Source of the DNA: Plasmodium relictum
Taxonomy: Eukaryota > Apicomplexa > Aconoidasida > Haemosporida > Plasmodiidae
DNA: 64,000 bases
Direction of reading: 5' to 3'
Assembly: GCF_900005765.1 (NCBI RefSeq)
Contig: NC_041684.1
Span: forward strand, 186,001 to 250,000
In this document: piece by piece, positions 38,739 through 51,095 of the stretch
How positions within the stretch are numbered: the first letter of the stretch is position 1
Layout: the number at the start of each line of letters is the position of its first letter
Translations under genes and position numbers: made by a program
The notes under the pieces: model-generated
The model's input: the letters and a program-made list of their open reading frames with translations, nothing else
Told to the model about the DNA's origin: nothing
Databases searched by the model: none

Positions 38739-41700
38739 TCACCTGCTTTCATTAATAACTATGAAATTAGAAAATTTAGGTATAAAAAAAAAGTCACCTT
38801 TTTCGTAACATTTTTCACTTTCAAGTAATATTTTAATTTTTTCTCCTTTATCAATATATCCAATCTAAAATGAAAAATTAAGAATAGTAAAATGACATAA
38901 TAGTAAGAGATAGAAATATGAAAAATCATAAATGAAAAAAAATTTATTATTTTATAATTACTAAATTGCTTTTATAACTATCATTTCTAAATTGTTCATT
39001 TGGTTCGATTTTAATGCAATATATACTAATGTTTAATTTAAAATTACTAATGAAATTCTAAAAAAAAAAAAAAAATTTTTTAAACCTTATTTTATATATA
39101 TATATATTTTCTATCATTTTATTTTTAAACCTTTTGGCTTAGTAGTAAATCTGTTGACGGATATAAATATTTACAGAAATTGTTACCTATGAAAAAATAA
39201 AATAAGGATATATTTTAAATTGAATATTAACATATCATAAAAAAGAAATAATTTTAAAATTATATAACTATTATTACCTTTCATATTATTGTTAAATGAA
39301 TATACTATTGAAAATTTTATTTTTTTTAAATATGTAAAATATTTCTCTTTTAAAGTGTTATTTTTCCTTAAAATAATATTTTCGTTTTTTTTTATATTTA
39401 GAGTATTTTTTTTGTTTTTTTTCTTTTTTTTTATTATTTCATTTTTATAATTATGTTTTAATGTTTTTAAAAAAGCATTTCTAATAACATTATTATTACA
39501 GTAAGTCATATTTGTTAATATGTTATTATCTTCAGATTTTACATCCTTCTTTTCTATATTTCCATTTATACTAATTTTATTTAATGAATCATATTCTACA
39601 TAACTACTCCCTTTTTCGTTGGAATAATTTTTTTTTTGTCTATTATTCTTACAAATTTTAGAATTGTCTTTTTTTGAAATTATATTTTTATAACTTTTTA
39701 TACTGGAGCTTTTATTCATCTTTTCAAGAATTTTTAAGTATAAATTATGTCTGCTTAAATTTTTTATTATTTCATTTTTATCAGTTTGATATTCATTTAC
39801 ATCAATTTGAATCAAATCATTTTTGTTTTCATCATTTTCATTTTCATTTTCATTTTCATCATTTTCATTTTCATCATTTTCATTTTCAACATTTTCATTT
39901 TTAACATTTTCATGAATATTTTTTGCTGAATAGCATAAATCATTAGTATATGTATTAATATTATTTCTTATAAATGTATTTATGCTATTTTTTTTTCCAC
40001 TTCCTTTTTCTAATTCATCCTTACTTTTACTATTATTATTGTTCCATTTTTTAGATGAATTATTAATTATTTTACTTTTTTTATCTACCCCAAGAATTTT
40101 ATTTTCTCCATTTTTATAATTATCATTATTATTATTATTATCATCTTTTTTTTTTTTTAATTTATTATGCTCACTATTTTCTGTCTTTTTTTTTTGTTTC
40201 CGTATTTTTTTTTGTTTCTGTTTCTGATTTTGTTTTTCATTTTTTTTTATTTTATTTTTTTTTTCATCAAATTTTTTTTTTTTAACATCATTTTTTAAAT
40301 CCTTTTTTTTTTTTTCCTCATCCTCTAAAATTAGGGATTTTGATTTCCTCCTTTTTGATGGAAAAAAATTTAAATTTAGCATAGATAATTGATTGTACAT
40401 TTTATCTATTTTTCTTTCTTTCTTTTTTTTCTTCGCATCTTTCAATTTTTTTTTAATCTTTTTATTTTTTGCAGAAATAATATTTTTTCTCTCTGAATCA
40501 TTCTTTATCATATTTTCTTTTCTATTATATTTAATATGAATATTATTAGAATTATATCCATTCATTTTTTTTACTTCATTACTTTCTTTTATTTCATTCA
40601 TATCCTTTATGTTTTCATTTTCATTTATTTTAATTGTTTCTTCTATTTCATTCATATCCTTTATGTTTTCATTTTCATTTATTTTAATTGTTTCTTCTAT
40701 TTCATCCATATCCTTTATGTTTTCATTTTCATTTATTTTAATTGTTTCTTTTATTTCATTCACTTCATTTTTATCTTCGTAACTTGTATTATTATTTATC
40801 GTTCCAATGAATTCATTGCCGTCTTCCTTTTTTTCCTTATTATAATCATAAATATTTATATCATCAAAAAATAAATTATAATCATTAGCTAAAATATTAT
40901 TGGACATGGAATCTTCAATTAAATTATTATTTTCTTTTTTGTTATCATAATTAAATATTTTATTACTTTCCTTATCCTTAATATTACATTCATAAAATAT
41001 ATTATTATTTTCTATAACATTGCTATCTTCCTTAGGCAAATTATGATTATCTGTATTATAATTTCCTTTTTGCATATTTATATTTTCATTATCTAAATTG
41101 TTATCTTCTTCATTATTTTTAAAAAATGATTTTTTTCCTTCCATTTTATCCATACTTCTCATTAATTTTTTTTTTTTTTTTTTTTTTATGTAATTAACAA
41201 TATTAATGAATTTTCTTCTTCTTCTCTTTTTTCTACTATTACTTGTACTTGCTTCATTTTTAATTCTGTTTTGATCAGAATTATCATCTTTATTAAAAGT
41301 TGGATTATATTTATCGTTATTTATAATATTTTCCTCTTTCTTATTATCGCTTTTTCTATTATTTTCTTCTAAACCTTTTTCATCATAATTGGAATTTTCA
41401 TTATTATATTCTTTTTCTTTTGAATCAATTATATCTTTTAAATATACATTCTTATATTCTACTGGTCCAATAATATGAGGAGATAAATCTTCTAAATTTT
41501 TGCACTCACTAAATCCTATAACATCAATTTCTCCTGTATATGGATTTCTTTCAGTGATTTCTCTTTCACCAATCCAATAACGTAGAGTTTTAATTCTATT
41601 CCTTTTAGGATATCTTCTAATTTGTTCATTTTCATTTTCATTTCCCTTTTCTTTTTCTTTTTTTTTTTTAATTTTTTTCTCTATTAGTTTTACTTCAACA

Positions 41701-44700
41701 CTCTTCTTTCTTGGTGTTCTATTTACACTTCTTGAAAAATCAAGCGCAAAATCTGTTTGGCATTCCGTATCCTTTTTTATTTCAGAATATTTTTTAGAAT
41801 TATCTAAAAAAGAATTTCCATTTTTATTTTCTTTCGATTCATTTAAATCTGATAGCTTTAACTTCGAACCAACGTAAGAACATTTACTTTGATTCACATC
41901 ACTGGTATAATTGTTATTTATACCATTCATGTAATTTTCATTTAAATCATCTTCTCTATTATTTAAATTATATTCATTATTATTCATCACTTCCTCATTA
42001 TCATTACAACAATACTCATTTATATGTACTGAATCTAATAAATCAAATGCATTCTGATTATTTTCATTATTTATATCAAATTCTTGTTCATTTTCCAATT
42101 TACTTTTATCTGAATATATATCATTATTTAAATTTATTTGACTTGTTATGTCAACTTTAAGTTTTTCTAGGAAGGCTTTAATTTCATCGTTTTCTAAATA
42201 TTCTTCTTTTGTATTATTTACTAATTCTACATACTTATTGTTTTCATCAAAATTTAGGACATTCTTCTCTTCATCATTTTCCTCTAATGTTTTGTACTCT
42301 TCTTTTGAATAGATTTTTTTTTCATTTACCTCTAATTTATTAAAGCATTCATCATTGCTTAAACTTTCACTATATATAAAAATGTCTTTTTTTAATAAAT
42401 TTTTAGAAAAACCAAAATCATACGTTTTTAGGTTGTGTAAATCATGCATTTTTAAATTATATAAATCATACATATCATTTTCTAATAATTTTTCATATCC
42501 TATTTCATATGTTTTCCTCACTTTTTTTTTATATTCTATTTTATTTTCCATTGCTTCACTTTTTCCTTTTAACTCCCCTATTTCATTCTGTTCTTTTTTT
42601 TTTTCATCATCTTCTTTTTCATGTGTCTCATCATTTGGGGTTCTAAAGTCTACTAATTCTTTTCCTACTTTCTCTTCATTAAACTCATTTTTATATTTTT
42701 CACTGCTATTTCTCCTAAAAATTTTTATTTCATTCTCTTCATCTTTTTTTTCATCATCATTTTCTTTCTTTTTTGTTACATCATTTAAAAATTCATCGGA
42801 AACATTTACGAATTCTTCCTTTTGTACATCATTAAGATTAGGAGAAATATTTTCATATTCATCAATCATTATTTTTGTTTTTTCATATTTTTTTATCAAT
42901 AAATGAAAATCATCTTTATCCTCTTTACTAGCTAAATAACTTTCATCTTTTTCACTAATTTTTTTTAAACTACTTAAACTATTTATTGATTCATTATAAT
43001 TACCAATCTTACTGACGGATAGTTTATCTGAAAAGTTGTTGATTTCTAGCTTTTTTTCTTCATGATTATTCTCATCTTTATCTTTAGAAAAACTATTCTC
43101 TTCATTTTCTTTTACACATACTTTATTTTCGTTGCAGTAATCACCATTATAGTTGTCCATTTTTTCTGATTTATTAAATATATTATCCACTTTTTCATGG
43201 CATTTATCACATAATGTATCTTCACGAGGTATATTATTATTTTTATCTTTATCATAATCATATTGTTCATTTTTTTTTCTTTTTTTTTCAAAATGCAAAT
43301 CATTTTCTGTATACACTTTCTCAATATCTTCATTTTTTTTATTATAAGAGGAATCCAATTGATTAAAAGTAATAGTGTCATCTTTAATTTCTTCATTATC
43401 ACAAGTATAATCAATATTGTTATCATGTTTTTCATCATTAATGAATTTTTTTTGTATTGACTCATTATTATCATCTTTATTTCTATAAATTAAGCTTAAA
43501 TTTTCATTTTTCTCTTCGATTGTTTCATTTTCTTCTTTTTTTGCCTCTTTATATGACATTACATTTTCTAATCCCTTTGTATCCTTGTGCACATTCTTTT
43601 TTAATGGTTCTAAAAAAGATGTATAGCCATTTTTTGAATAATAACAATTATTTTCCTTTTCAAAATAATTATTCCTATTTCTTCCTCTTTGTGCATATGT
43701 ATTTCTATAAATTGGATCATATATATGATCCTTTTCCATTTCCTCCATATTAGTGCTATTTGGAAATTTTGTTTCTCTATAATAATCTTCATAATAATAC
43801 ATGTTTTTATCTTTTTTCCTATTTTTTCTTATATAGAAATTTTTTAAAAAGGTTCTGTCTTTTAGCATAAGTTCATCATATCCAATAACATGAGAATTAT
43901 ATTTTGATATAATATTCTTTTTTGCATTATTTTGTAAGTAATAAGAAATTTTTCTTTTACATAAATTATTAGAATTTTTATCAATTAAAATATTATTTAA
44001 ATTATTACGATAAAAATTTTCTTTTTTCCTATGAAATTTTAAGTAATTACCTCTCTTGAATTCATTGATGTATTGATTTTTCATTTTCGTTTTTTTAAAT
44101 GAATTTTCACATTTTCTTAAATTTTCACAAGAATTATGTAAAATGTTATTATCTTTTTTCTTATTTCTTAATGAATCGTATATTGTAAGAAAAATATCAC
44201 CATAATCAATATGCTCAATGTTTAATGAACCTTTTTTATTCTTTATGTCCTTTGCTTTGCTTAAATTATGCGTATTTATATCAGCAATACTTTTACAACA
44301 TATTTGATAAAATCTATCATTTAACTTTTTTTCAATATTTTCATCATTCACATTTGCCATAGATAAAATTTCTTCAAAATTATTTATTACTCCTTTATTT
44401 TGAATAATTATAATATTTATTTTTTCCCTCTTATTTTCTTTTTTTTTTTTTATATTATTTTCCTCTTCATATCTCGTAATAATGGTTGATGCACCATCAT
44501 CAAGATAACTCCCTAAAGAATTTTTCTCAGAGTCTTCTTTGTTACTCTCAAGGTCTTGCAAAAGAAATGGTATTTCATATTCGCAAATACTATTGTTTTC
44601 ATTACTTTCCAAAGATTTATCATTTTCTTCAATATTTTCTATTAAATCATTTAAATCATATCTATTCATATAACAATATGAATCATCTTCATTTCCACAC

Positions 44701-44714
44701 TTATTTTGCATCAT
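38739..44714 (-). CDS. SEA1: Inner-kinetochore protein CENP-C (schizont egress antigen-1 orthologue)
   Basis: Four exons: 39278-44714, 39131-39186, 38962-39057 and 38739-38864. They sum to 1904 residues, with all phases consistent. The CENP-C motif is at about 1033-1053: RRYPKRNRIKTLRYWIGERE, which has the Arg-rich, ...YW pattern that binds the CENP-A nucleosome. The three small 3' exons, with the end of exon 1, encode a Mif2/CENP-C cupin dimer domain (ISIYCIKIEPNEQFRNDSYK, then IGYIDKGEKIKILLESEKCY and KGDFFFIPKFSNFIVINES). The rest is acidic, Asn/Lys/Glu-rich low complexity with a 54-base minisatellite. It acts at the centromere in mitotic segregation during schizogony. From memory, P. falciparum SEA1 sits directly beside VPS13 in this order and has been assigned as CENP-C. 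The SEA1 identity is by synteny; the CENP-C identity is by motif and cupin. Confidence 0.88.
39827..39905 (-). repeat. Asn-Glu/Asp-Glu coding microsatellite in CENP-C
   Basis: The plus strand is a run of TTTTCA and CATCAT hexamers, read on the minus strand as NVENENDENEND repeats of Asn-Glu-Asn-Asp. It lies in the low-complexity segment between the CENP-C motif and the cupin. Acidic, disordered and likely length-variable. Confidence 0.85.
40591..40767 (-). repeat. 54-base coding minisatellite in CENP-C (three full copies)
   Basis: Starts at 40591, 40645 and 40699 are exactly 54 bases apart, with a partial fourth copy from 40753. Each unit encodes 18 residues of the form IEETIKINENENIKDMNE, at about residues 1318-1374. 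The copies differ by only one or two bases, so the array expanded recently or is kept uniform. Confidence 0.93.
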
Positions 44715-46148
44715 AATTTAAAATTTTTTTTAAAGAATCATTATAAAAATATATATTATTATGAAAAAAATAAAAAAAAATAAAAAAGCAAAGAAATAAA
44801 ATGAAAACATAAAACTTTTCCCTTGATTACTTTATTCTTTTTTTTTTTTATAATTTAATAAGGGAATAATTTTTATATTATTAACAATTTTAAAAAAAAA
44901 CAAAAAATTTTTTTTTTATTATTTTATAAAATAAAAAAGAACAATCACATAAACATTCTTATATTATAATTCTTTCATATATTTAAAAAGAAAAAAATAT
45001 AAAACAAAATTTACTTTTTTTTTTTTTTTAAATTATGTGCATAATTTTTCTTTGAGTGCGTAGATAATGCAACATTTTTTTCAACCAGAAAAAGAAAAAG
45101 TCATTAAATTATCAATTTTTTATTTTATTTTATTTTATTTTTATTTTATAATTTTTATTACATTTATTTATTTATCTTTTATTTTTTTCTCATTTTTTAT
45201 TTGCTTTTTGTTTTTTTTAATTATTTGTAGCATTACATTTTGAATATGTAAATAGCTATTTATTTTAACAGATTATTATAATATGAAAAGAAGAAAAATT
45301 TTGTTATATCAATATAAAAATTTTGTATAACACCTTTTTATAATTTATAAATAAAACATTATGTATTTATTTATTATTTAGGGCTGTTAACTAAGGAAAT
45401 ATATGTGATTATTTGACTTTTATTATCTCTTTTTTTTGAAGCATATAGATGAAAAATATGCAACTAAAATGCTTATATTTTTTTTGTGTGATAATTTATT
45501 TTAGACATTATGAGGAAACCATAAGTATTTAATTTTAAATTATACATTATTAATATACTAAAAAAATTCCTTTTTTTTTCTCGTTTTTTCACAGTTTAAA
45601 ATTATTGTTTTTCATTTATTTCGTATAATGCAACAAAATTCATACGGGAAAAAAAAAAAAAAAACGTCCTTTTATGTACTGTTCATACAATTTTATGTGA
45701 GATAAAAAAGAGGATATAAAAATTAAAGGAAACAAATATACATAAAAAAAGAGCATACGTTTACTTTTAATTATACATAAATATATATACATATATATAT
45801 TTTTATTTATCGTTAAAAAAATTTATCTGATAAATAAATATAAAATATTTCAATGTTTTTATAAAATATATAAGCAAATTAAAAAATTGCACTATTTTAT
45901 GTTTATAATCTTTCTACACTATTTATTTGCATGTGCACTCTAATTATTAATTACATTAAAAATATATCATAATACTGTATTATATTTAAAAAAAAAAATT
46001 ATTAAGAACACTATTAAAATGCCCTTTTTATTTTTATTAAAAAAAAAAAAAAGTTTAATAATTTTAAAAGTAAATTTTATATTATTTTAATTTTATACTA
46101 AACATATATAATTATTTATGTATTACGCATCTTAAAATTTATTATAAT
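44715..46148. other. Spacer between CENP-C 5' end and the ankyrin-PHAX gene
   Basis: 1.4 kb between two minus-strand genes, expected to hold the CENP-C promoter and the 3' UTR of the ankyrin-PHAX gene. It contains poly-A and poly-T runs and one small less A+T-rich patch near 45630-45720. No coding or structured RNA element is seen. Confidence 0.55.
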
Positions 46149-49100
46149 TTAAATTTTAGGATAATTATTATAATAAATATAATCTACATTATTTAAATGG
46201 ATTTTTTGAGGATTATTTCCATAAAATTTACATAAATTATTTAATAAATACATATTTTGGTTATTTAAATAACCAGTGTAATTATTTTTTGCATTGCCTA
46301 CATAATCATATATATTGTTTTGTAAATTATTCATATATGGAAATATATTATTCTGGTGGTAGTTCATAATTTCTTTATTAAAATTATTAATGTTATTATC
46401 AAATTTAAATTTTTCACTTTGATTTACTATATTACTCAAATGATATAAATGTTTTTTTTGATTTTGCATATCGTACAAATGACTAAAATTGCTATAAGAA
46501 TTTTCTATTAAGTTTAAAAATGGAGATTTTGCATTATTTTTTCCAGTATAATTTGCATTATTTATTTTGTTATCAATATAAATGTGTGCATTTTTTTTCT
46601 TTTTTTTTTTTTTCTTTTTACTTTTTTCTTTTATTATTTCTGTGAATTGATCATTCGGAATAATATTATTTTTATTGTTATGAATTTGTAAATTATTACT
46701 TGTAGTTTTTAAATATGGATCATTAAAATTATTTATTTTATCACAAGTAATATTATCGTAATCATTAGTATAATTCATTTGATAATTATAATTATTTAAG
46801 GTGTAATTATGAATGGTATTGTTTAAAGGATTTCCATATTTTAATGATTTCTTATCTATACTTTTTGTTGCTTCTTTCGATTTATTCAGATGGTTATCAT
46901 CCTTGCTGATATGCTTATTAAAATCATTTTTGGAATTGTATTTTTTCTTATTTTTAAAATTATTATTCCTATTACTTTCCTCCTGTTTTATAGTACATAT
47001 TTTTTCATTAGTATCGTGCTTTTTTTTTTCATAATTTGATTTACTACTGTAATTGTCATCTTCTTTTATTTTTAAATTATTATTTTCACAGATATTTTTA
47101 CTTTTTAAAGTTGTATTGCTACTCTTTATAGTATTCTTTAAATTTTCTTCTTCTTGTAGTAATTTTTTCTTTAATTTCCTATAAGTCTTTTTTTTTTCTT
47201 TTTCCTCTTCAACAATATAATCATATTTAAATTTTGATATAATATCGTTTTTATACATATATTTTATTAAATAGAAAAAAACCCCTCCAGTGCTTCTTTT
47301 ACCTTTTTTATTAACTAAATCTATACCACCATAATTCTGAATCAATATAGTTTTTTCCAATAAGCTTAATGAAATATACACTCCTAAAGCATCAACTACT
47401 CTTTTAATTTGGTTTTTATTTCTTTCATTCAAAACAGTACTAATAGTCGTTGTCAAAATATCTTTAATCATTTTGTTGTCATTATAGAACTCTTTTGGAT
47501 CCATCTTATTCTCATCATTTTCTTCTAATTCATTATTTTCATATTGTGTGTAATTTATTTCCTTATTATAGCATCTTGAATTATTATTTTCACTTTTATA
47601 TTTGTCATTATTTTCGTTATTATCTTTTTCACTATTTACGGTTTTATGTTCACTAATAATTTCATTTTCACATTTTTCAGTGCTTTCCTTTTTATGATTA
47701 TCAATATTTTCATTTATATGTTCATCAACATTTTCTTTTTTATTTTCATCAATACCTTCATTTTTACATTTATCATAAACTTTACCTTTATTGTTTTCAT
47801 AGTATTCATGATTTACATTTTCTGAATTAAGAGGACAAAAACGTTCATTAATATATTTAGTTAAAAACTGTTTAATATGCTTAAATTTTTTAATGTGAGC
47901 AATATCTAATGGACTCATATTATAAATGTCTTTTTTCTGAACAAAACTTTTATTTTCTACTAAAATTTTTACATTTTCTAATACTCCACCTAAACAAGCT
48001 GAATGTATAGGCAATCTATTATGTGCATCAAAAATATTAATATTTGCTTTTTCTTCATAAATTAAGAATTTAAGATAATCTGGATTATTTCTGTAAGCAG
48101 CATAATGAAGAGCAGTTCTATTAGATAAATCGGTGTCATTAATTTGTGCCCCATATTGAAGTAATAGTTTTGTTATATCTTTGTTTCCTTTAATAGCTGC
48201 AAAATGTATGCACATACTTGCTGTAATCTTTCCCCTATTGGGGGATAAAGAATGTGGTAATAATGCATATATATTAGCATTATTCTTTAACAATAATTCT
48301 GTTATATCTTTATGCATTTTTGTTATTGCGATATGTAAAGGTGTCCAGTGCTTATAATCAGATACGTTAACCTTTGCACCGTTTTTTATTAACAGTTCAC
48401 ATATATCAAAATATCCACCTGCACAAGCATAATGTAAGGCACTTCTACCAATCTTATCAAAATAATTAATATCAGCTTTTTTTTCAAGGCATCTTTTTAC
48501 AACAGTTATATTATCTAAATATGCACCATGTAGTAAAGCTCTATTTATATCTGGTAAACTTAAACCTGGAGGTATTGTTATATTCATTTTATTATTTTCT
48601 TCAAACATATTATTTTCATCTTTTTTATTTTCAATATCATGTTTTTCTTCATCTTTTTCATTTTCATTATTTACCTCTTCTTTACTTTTTTCCTTTTCAG
48701 TATCATGTTTCTCTTTATTTCCACTTTCATCTATTTTTTCATTTAATAACTTTTTAAATTTATCATATTCTTCAATTATGTCTTTATTTGCATCTTCAAA
48801 TATTTCTCCAATATTTTTTTCTATTGTTTCATTCATATTCTTATCATTTATAAATGCAAAATTATTGCTTTCATCTTTTTCTAATATTGTTAATGTATTT
48901 AAATTTTCTTCGTCTATTTTTATTTTAAAAATATTTTTCAGTTCATCAAAATTTTCATTTATATTATTTGAAGAGAATTCGCTCAGTACATTCATTAAAT
49001 TTTTATTACCATAATTTTTTACACAATAATCTATAAATTTATGTATTTCATTATTAATTTCAAAATCTTTCATCTTCTCTTTTTCAGCTGTTATATCTGT

Positions 49101-51095
49101 AACAATTTTTTCATTACATTTATCTAAAGTGTTATTACTTTTAGCGTTGACATATTTTTCTTTTTTATTTTGTGGATAACTTACTAAATTTTTTTTTTTT
49201 CTCTGATGATATATTTCATAAGGTACCATATTATTATACTTATTAACTTTACTTACTTGGTTTGATTCCTTACTTTTTTTTCTATTGAAATTATTTTTTT
49301 CATTTGCATTATTGTAACACAAATTGTTCTTAGTTTTAGAAGTACTTTCATAATTTTTGTAATTTTTTATTTGTTTACTATTTTCTTGACTCATTAAATA
49401 ATCCATTCTTGTTCTATCTATATCATTTTTATAATTTTCTTTTTTTTTATTCAAATTAGTGGTATATTTTTTTGAAGCAGATCTATTTAAATTTGATTTA
49501 ATATTATTATCTACTTGTTGAAAATTTTTATTTGCTTTATGTGTCTTTCTTTTACTTATATTATTAACAATTATTTCATCCTTTTTTTCATTTTCCAAAT
49601 TTTTACTTACTTCACAGACCTTACTGTTATTAGCACTATTATTAGGTACCTCCTGTTTTTTATTAAATTCATTATTTTTATTTTTTATTTTATTTTCATA
49701 TCCATTTGATTTATGCATATCTAACTTATAACAGCTATTATATATATTATCATTATTACTACTATATATATTATTCAAATTATGAATTCCTTGTATTTTT
49801 AACATATTTTCTAATAAAGCATTTTTTTGCATATCATTAGTATAATAAATGTTACTTATACTGTTATTAATACTATTTAAATATGGTAACTCATAATATT
49901 TGTTTAAATCATAAAAATTGACTGGGTTGTAAATATAATTTAAATATGAATAGTTATTCATGTCGTAATTATATTTACTATTTACATTCCTTTGTGTTTG
50001 TATGAAATTTTTTTTTGATTGACTATTTATTAAATTCATATAATAATTAGCATACAAACGATTATTTGAATTTGCATTGACTTTATTATTTAAATTGCTA
50101 ATATGTAGATAATTCATATTATTAAAGTTTTTAATTTTTTCTTTATTTAAATTACTACCTAATAAATTATTTGTAACATAATTAGTATTTATGATCTTAT
50201 TACAATACTCACTTTTATCTTTAAAGGAACTTATATCTCTTTTTTTACTTTCCTTTTCTTTAAAACTATGAAGCTTTTTGCATGATTCCTTTTCCTTTTC
50301 CTTTTCCTTTTCCTTTTCCTTTTCCTTTTCTTTTCTTTTCTTTTTTTTATATATTAAATCAATAGAATTCTTATTTTTATTGTTATTATTATCACTAATA
50401 GTAGTAGTTGTAGTGACTGTTGTAGCGGTAGTAGCATTTCCGTTAGTATTATCTTTGCTATTATTATTATTATTATCTTTTGTATTAATGTTGTCATCAC
50501 AATTATCTATATTCGTGTCTTTATCTATTTTTCCAGAATTTTCAGTAACTTTCCCATTTCCCTTTTTTTTTTTTTTTTTTTTATTCTTTCTTTTTTTCAT
50601 TTTAACTTCTGTAAAAGTATTATTATCAACTACACACGGACTATCATTATTAATTTTATTCGTGTGTACTTCCTTATTTTCAATTATATTTAATGATGTA
50701 TCAACATTTGTTTTTTCCTCTTTTTCATTTGATATATGTTTATGATTATTTACACTTTCTTTCTTTGAGTTTTGAGAAAATTTTTCTTTTTTTTTTCTAA
50801 TATAAATATTATTTAAAGGCATAAAATGCTGATTATAGCTTCTTGAGTACATATATGACTGAAAATTGCTTCTATTATAATTCTTTTTAAATAATTGTTC
50901 ATTGTTCTTTTTTTTATTTTTATTATTAAAACTGTTACATTTTTCATTGATTTTTACTTCATTTAAAACATTTGATTTGTTACCCACTTCAGCATTATTA
51001 TTATTATTATTATTATTATTATCAATATTATTGTTGTCGTTTTTACTGTTTTCTCTTATATTATTTTCTTTTTGTATGTTATTCTCTATTTTCAT
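46149..51095 (-). CDS. Ankyrin-repeat protein with a PHAX RNA-binding domain
   Basis: Single open frame of 1648 residues starting MKIENNIQKENNIRENSKND. The first 840 residues are Asn/Lys-rich low complexity. At about 847-1085 there are six or seven ankyrin repeats (GRSALHYACAGGYFDICELL, HWTPLHIAITKMHKDITELL, NRTALHYAAYRNNPDYLKFL, NRLPIHSACLGG). At about 1200-1280 lies a PHAX-type RNA-binding domain: helices IKRVVDALGVYISLSLLEKT, then NYGGIDLVNKKGKRSTGGVF and FYLIKYM, matching the QNGG...G.RRTPGGVF signature. In animals PHAX binds U snRNA and helps its nuclear export. The Lys-rich patches could be nuclear signals. From memory, the P. falciparum neighbour of SEA1 is annotated as a PHAX-domain protein. 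A function in snRNA, snoRNA or tRNA handling is inference. Confidence 0.87.
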   Translation of the reverse strand: MKIENNIQKENNIRENSKNDNNNIDNNNNNNNNNAEVGNKSNVLNEVKINEKCNSFNNKNKKKNNEQLFKKNYNRSNFQSYMYSRSYNQHFMPLNNIYIRKKKEKFSQNSKKESVNNHKHISNEKEEKTNVDTSLNIIENKEVHTNKINNDSPCVVDNNTFTEVKMKKRKNKKKKKKKGNGKVTENSGKIDKDTNIDNCDDNINTKDNNNNNSKDNTNGNATTATTVTTTTTISDNNNNKNKNSIDLIYKKKKRKEKEKEKEKEKEKEKESCKKLHSFKEKESKKRDISSFKDKSEYCNKIINTNYVTNNLLGSNLNKEKIKNFNNMNYLHISNLNNKVNANSNNRLYANYYMNLINSQSKKNFIQTQRNVNSKYNYDMNNYSYLNYIYNPVNFYDLNKYYELPYLNSINNSISNIYYTNDMQKNALLENMLKIQGIHNLNNIYSSNNDNIYNSCYKLDMHKSNGYENKIKNKNNEFNKKQEVPNNSANNSKVCEVSKNLENEKKDEIIVNNISKRKTHKANKNFQQVDNNIKSNLNRSASKKYTTNLNKKKENYKNDIDRTRMDYLMSQENSKQIKNYKNYESTSKTKNNLCYNNANEKNNFNRKKSKESNQVSKVNKYNNMVPYEIYHQRKKKNLVSYPQNKKEKYVNAKSNNTLDKCNEKIVTDITAEKEKMKDFEINNEIHKFIDYCVKNYGNKNLMNVLSEFSSNNINENFDELKNIFKIKIDEENLNTLTILEKDESNNFAFINDKNMNETIEKNIGEIFEDANKDIIEEYDKFKKLLNEKIDESGNKEKHDTEKEKSKEEVNNENEKDEEKHDIENKKDENNMFEENNKMNITIPPGLSLPDINRALLHGAYLDNITVVKRCLEKKADINYFDKIGRSALHYACAGGYFDICELLIKNGAKVNVSDYKHWTPLHIAITKMHKDITELLLKNNANIYALLPHSLSPNRGKITASMCIHFAAIKGNKDITKLLLQYGAQINDTDLSNRTALHYAAYRNNPDYLKFLIYEEKANINIFDAHNRLPIHSACLGGVLENVKILVENKSFVQKKDIYNMSPLDIAHIKKFKHIKQFLTKYINERFCPLNSENVNHEYYENNKGKVYDKCKNEGIDENKKENVDEHINENIDNHKKESTEKCENEIISEHKTVNSEKDNNENNDKYKSENNNSRCYNKEINYTQYENNELEENDENKMDPKEFYNDNKMIKDILTTTISTVLNERNKNQIKRVVDALGVYISLSLLEKTILIQNYGGIDLVNKKGKRSTGGVFFYLIKYMYKNDIISKFKYDYIVEEEKEKKKTYRKLKKKLLQEEENLKNTIKSSNTTLKSKNICENNNLKIKEDDNYSSKSNYEKKKHDTNEKICTIKQEESNRNNNFKNKKKYNSKNDFNKHISKDDNHLNKSKEATKSIDKKSLKYGNPLNNTIHNYTLNNYNYQMNYTNDYDNITCDKINNFNDPYLKTTSNNLQIHNNKNNIIPNDQFTEIIKEKSKKKKKKKKKNAHIYIDNKINNANYTGKNNAKSPFLNLIENSYSNFSHLYDMQNQKKHLYHLSNIVNQSEKFKFDNNINNFNKEIMNYHQNNIFPYMNNLQNNIYDYVGNAKNNYTGYLNNQNMYLLNNLCKFYGNNPQKIHLNNVDYIYYNNYPKI
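50286..50336 (-). repeat. Hexanucleotide repeat encoding (Lys-Glu)n
   Basis: About eight copies of CCTTTT on the plus strand, read on the minus strand as (AAG/AAA GAG/GAA), giving KEKEKEKEKEKE. It lies in the N-terminal low-complexity part of the ankyrin-PHAX protein, at about residues 254-270. It predicts a single charged helix and length variation. Confidence 0.9.

Noticed and set aside
42355-42906. 183-residue plus-strand frame in the CENP-C gene
   Set aside because: Antisense shadow of Glu/Lys/Asn-rich coding, giving Phe/Ser homopolymers without domain content.
50278-50745. 155-residue plus-strand frame, Phe/Ser/Val-rich
   Set aside because: It is the antisense of the Lys/Glu/Asn/Thr low-complexity part of the ankyrin-PHAX gene and has no independent features.
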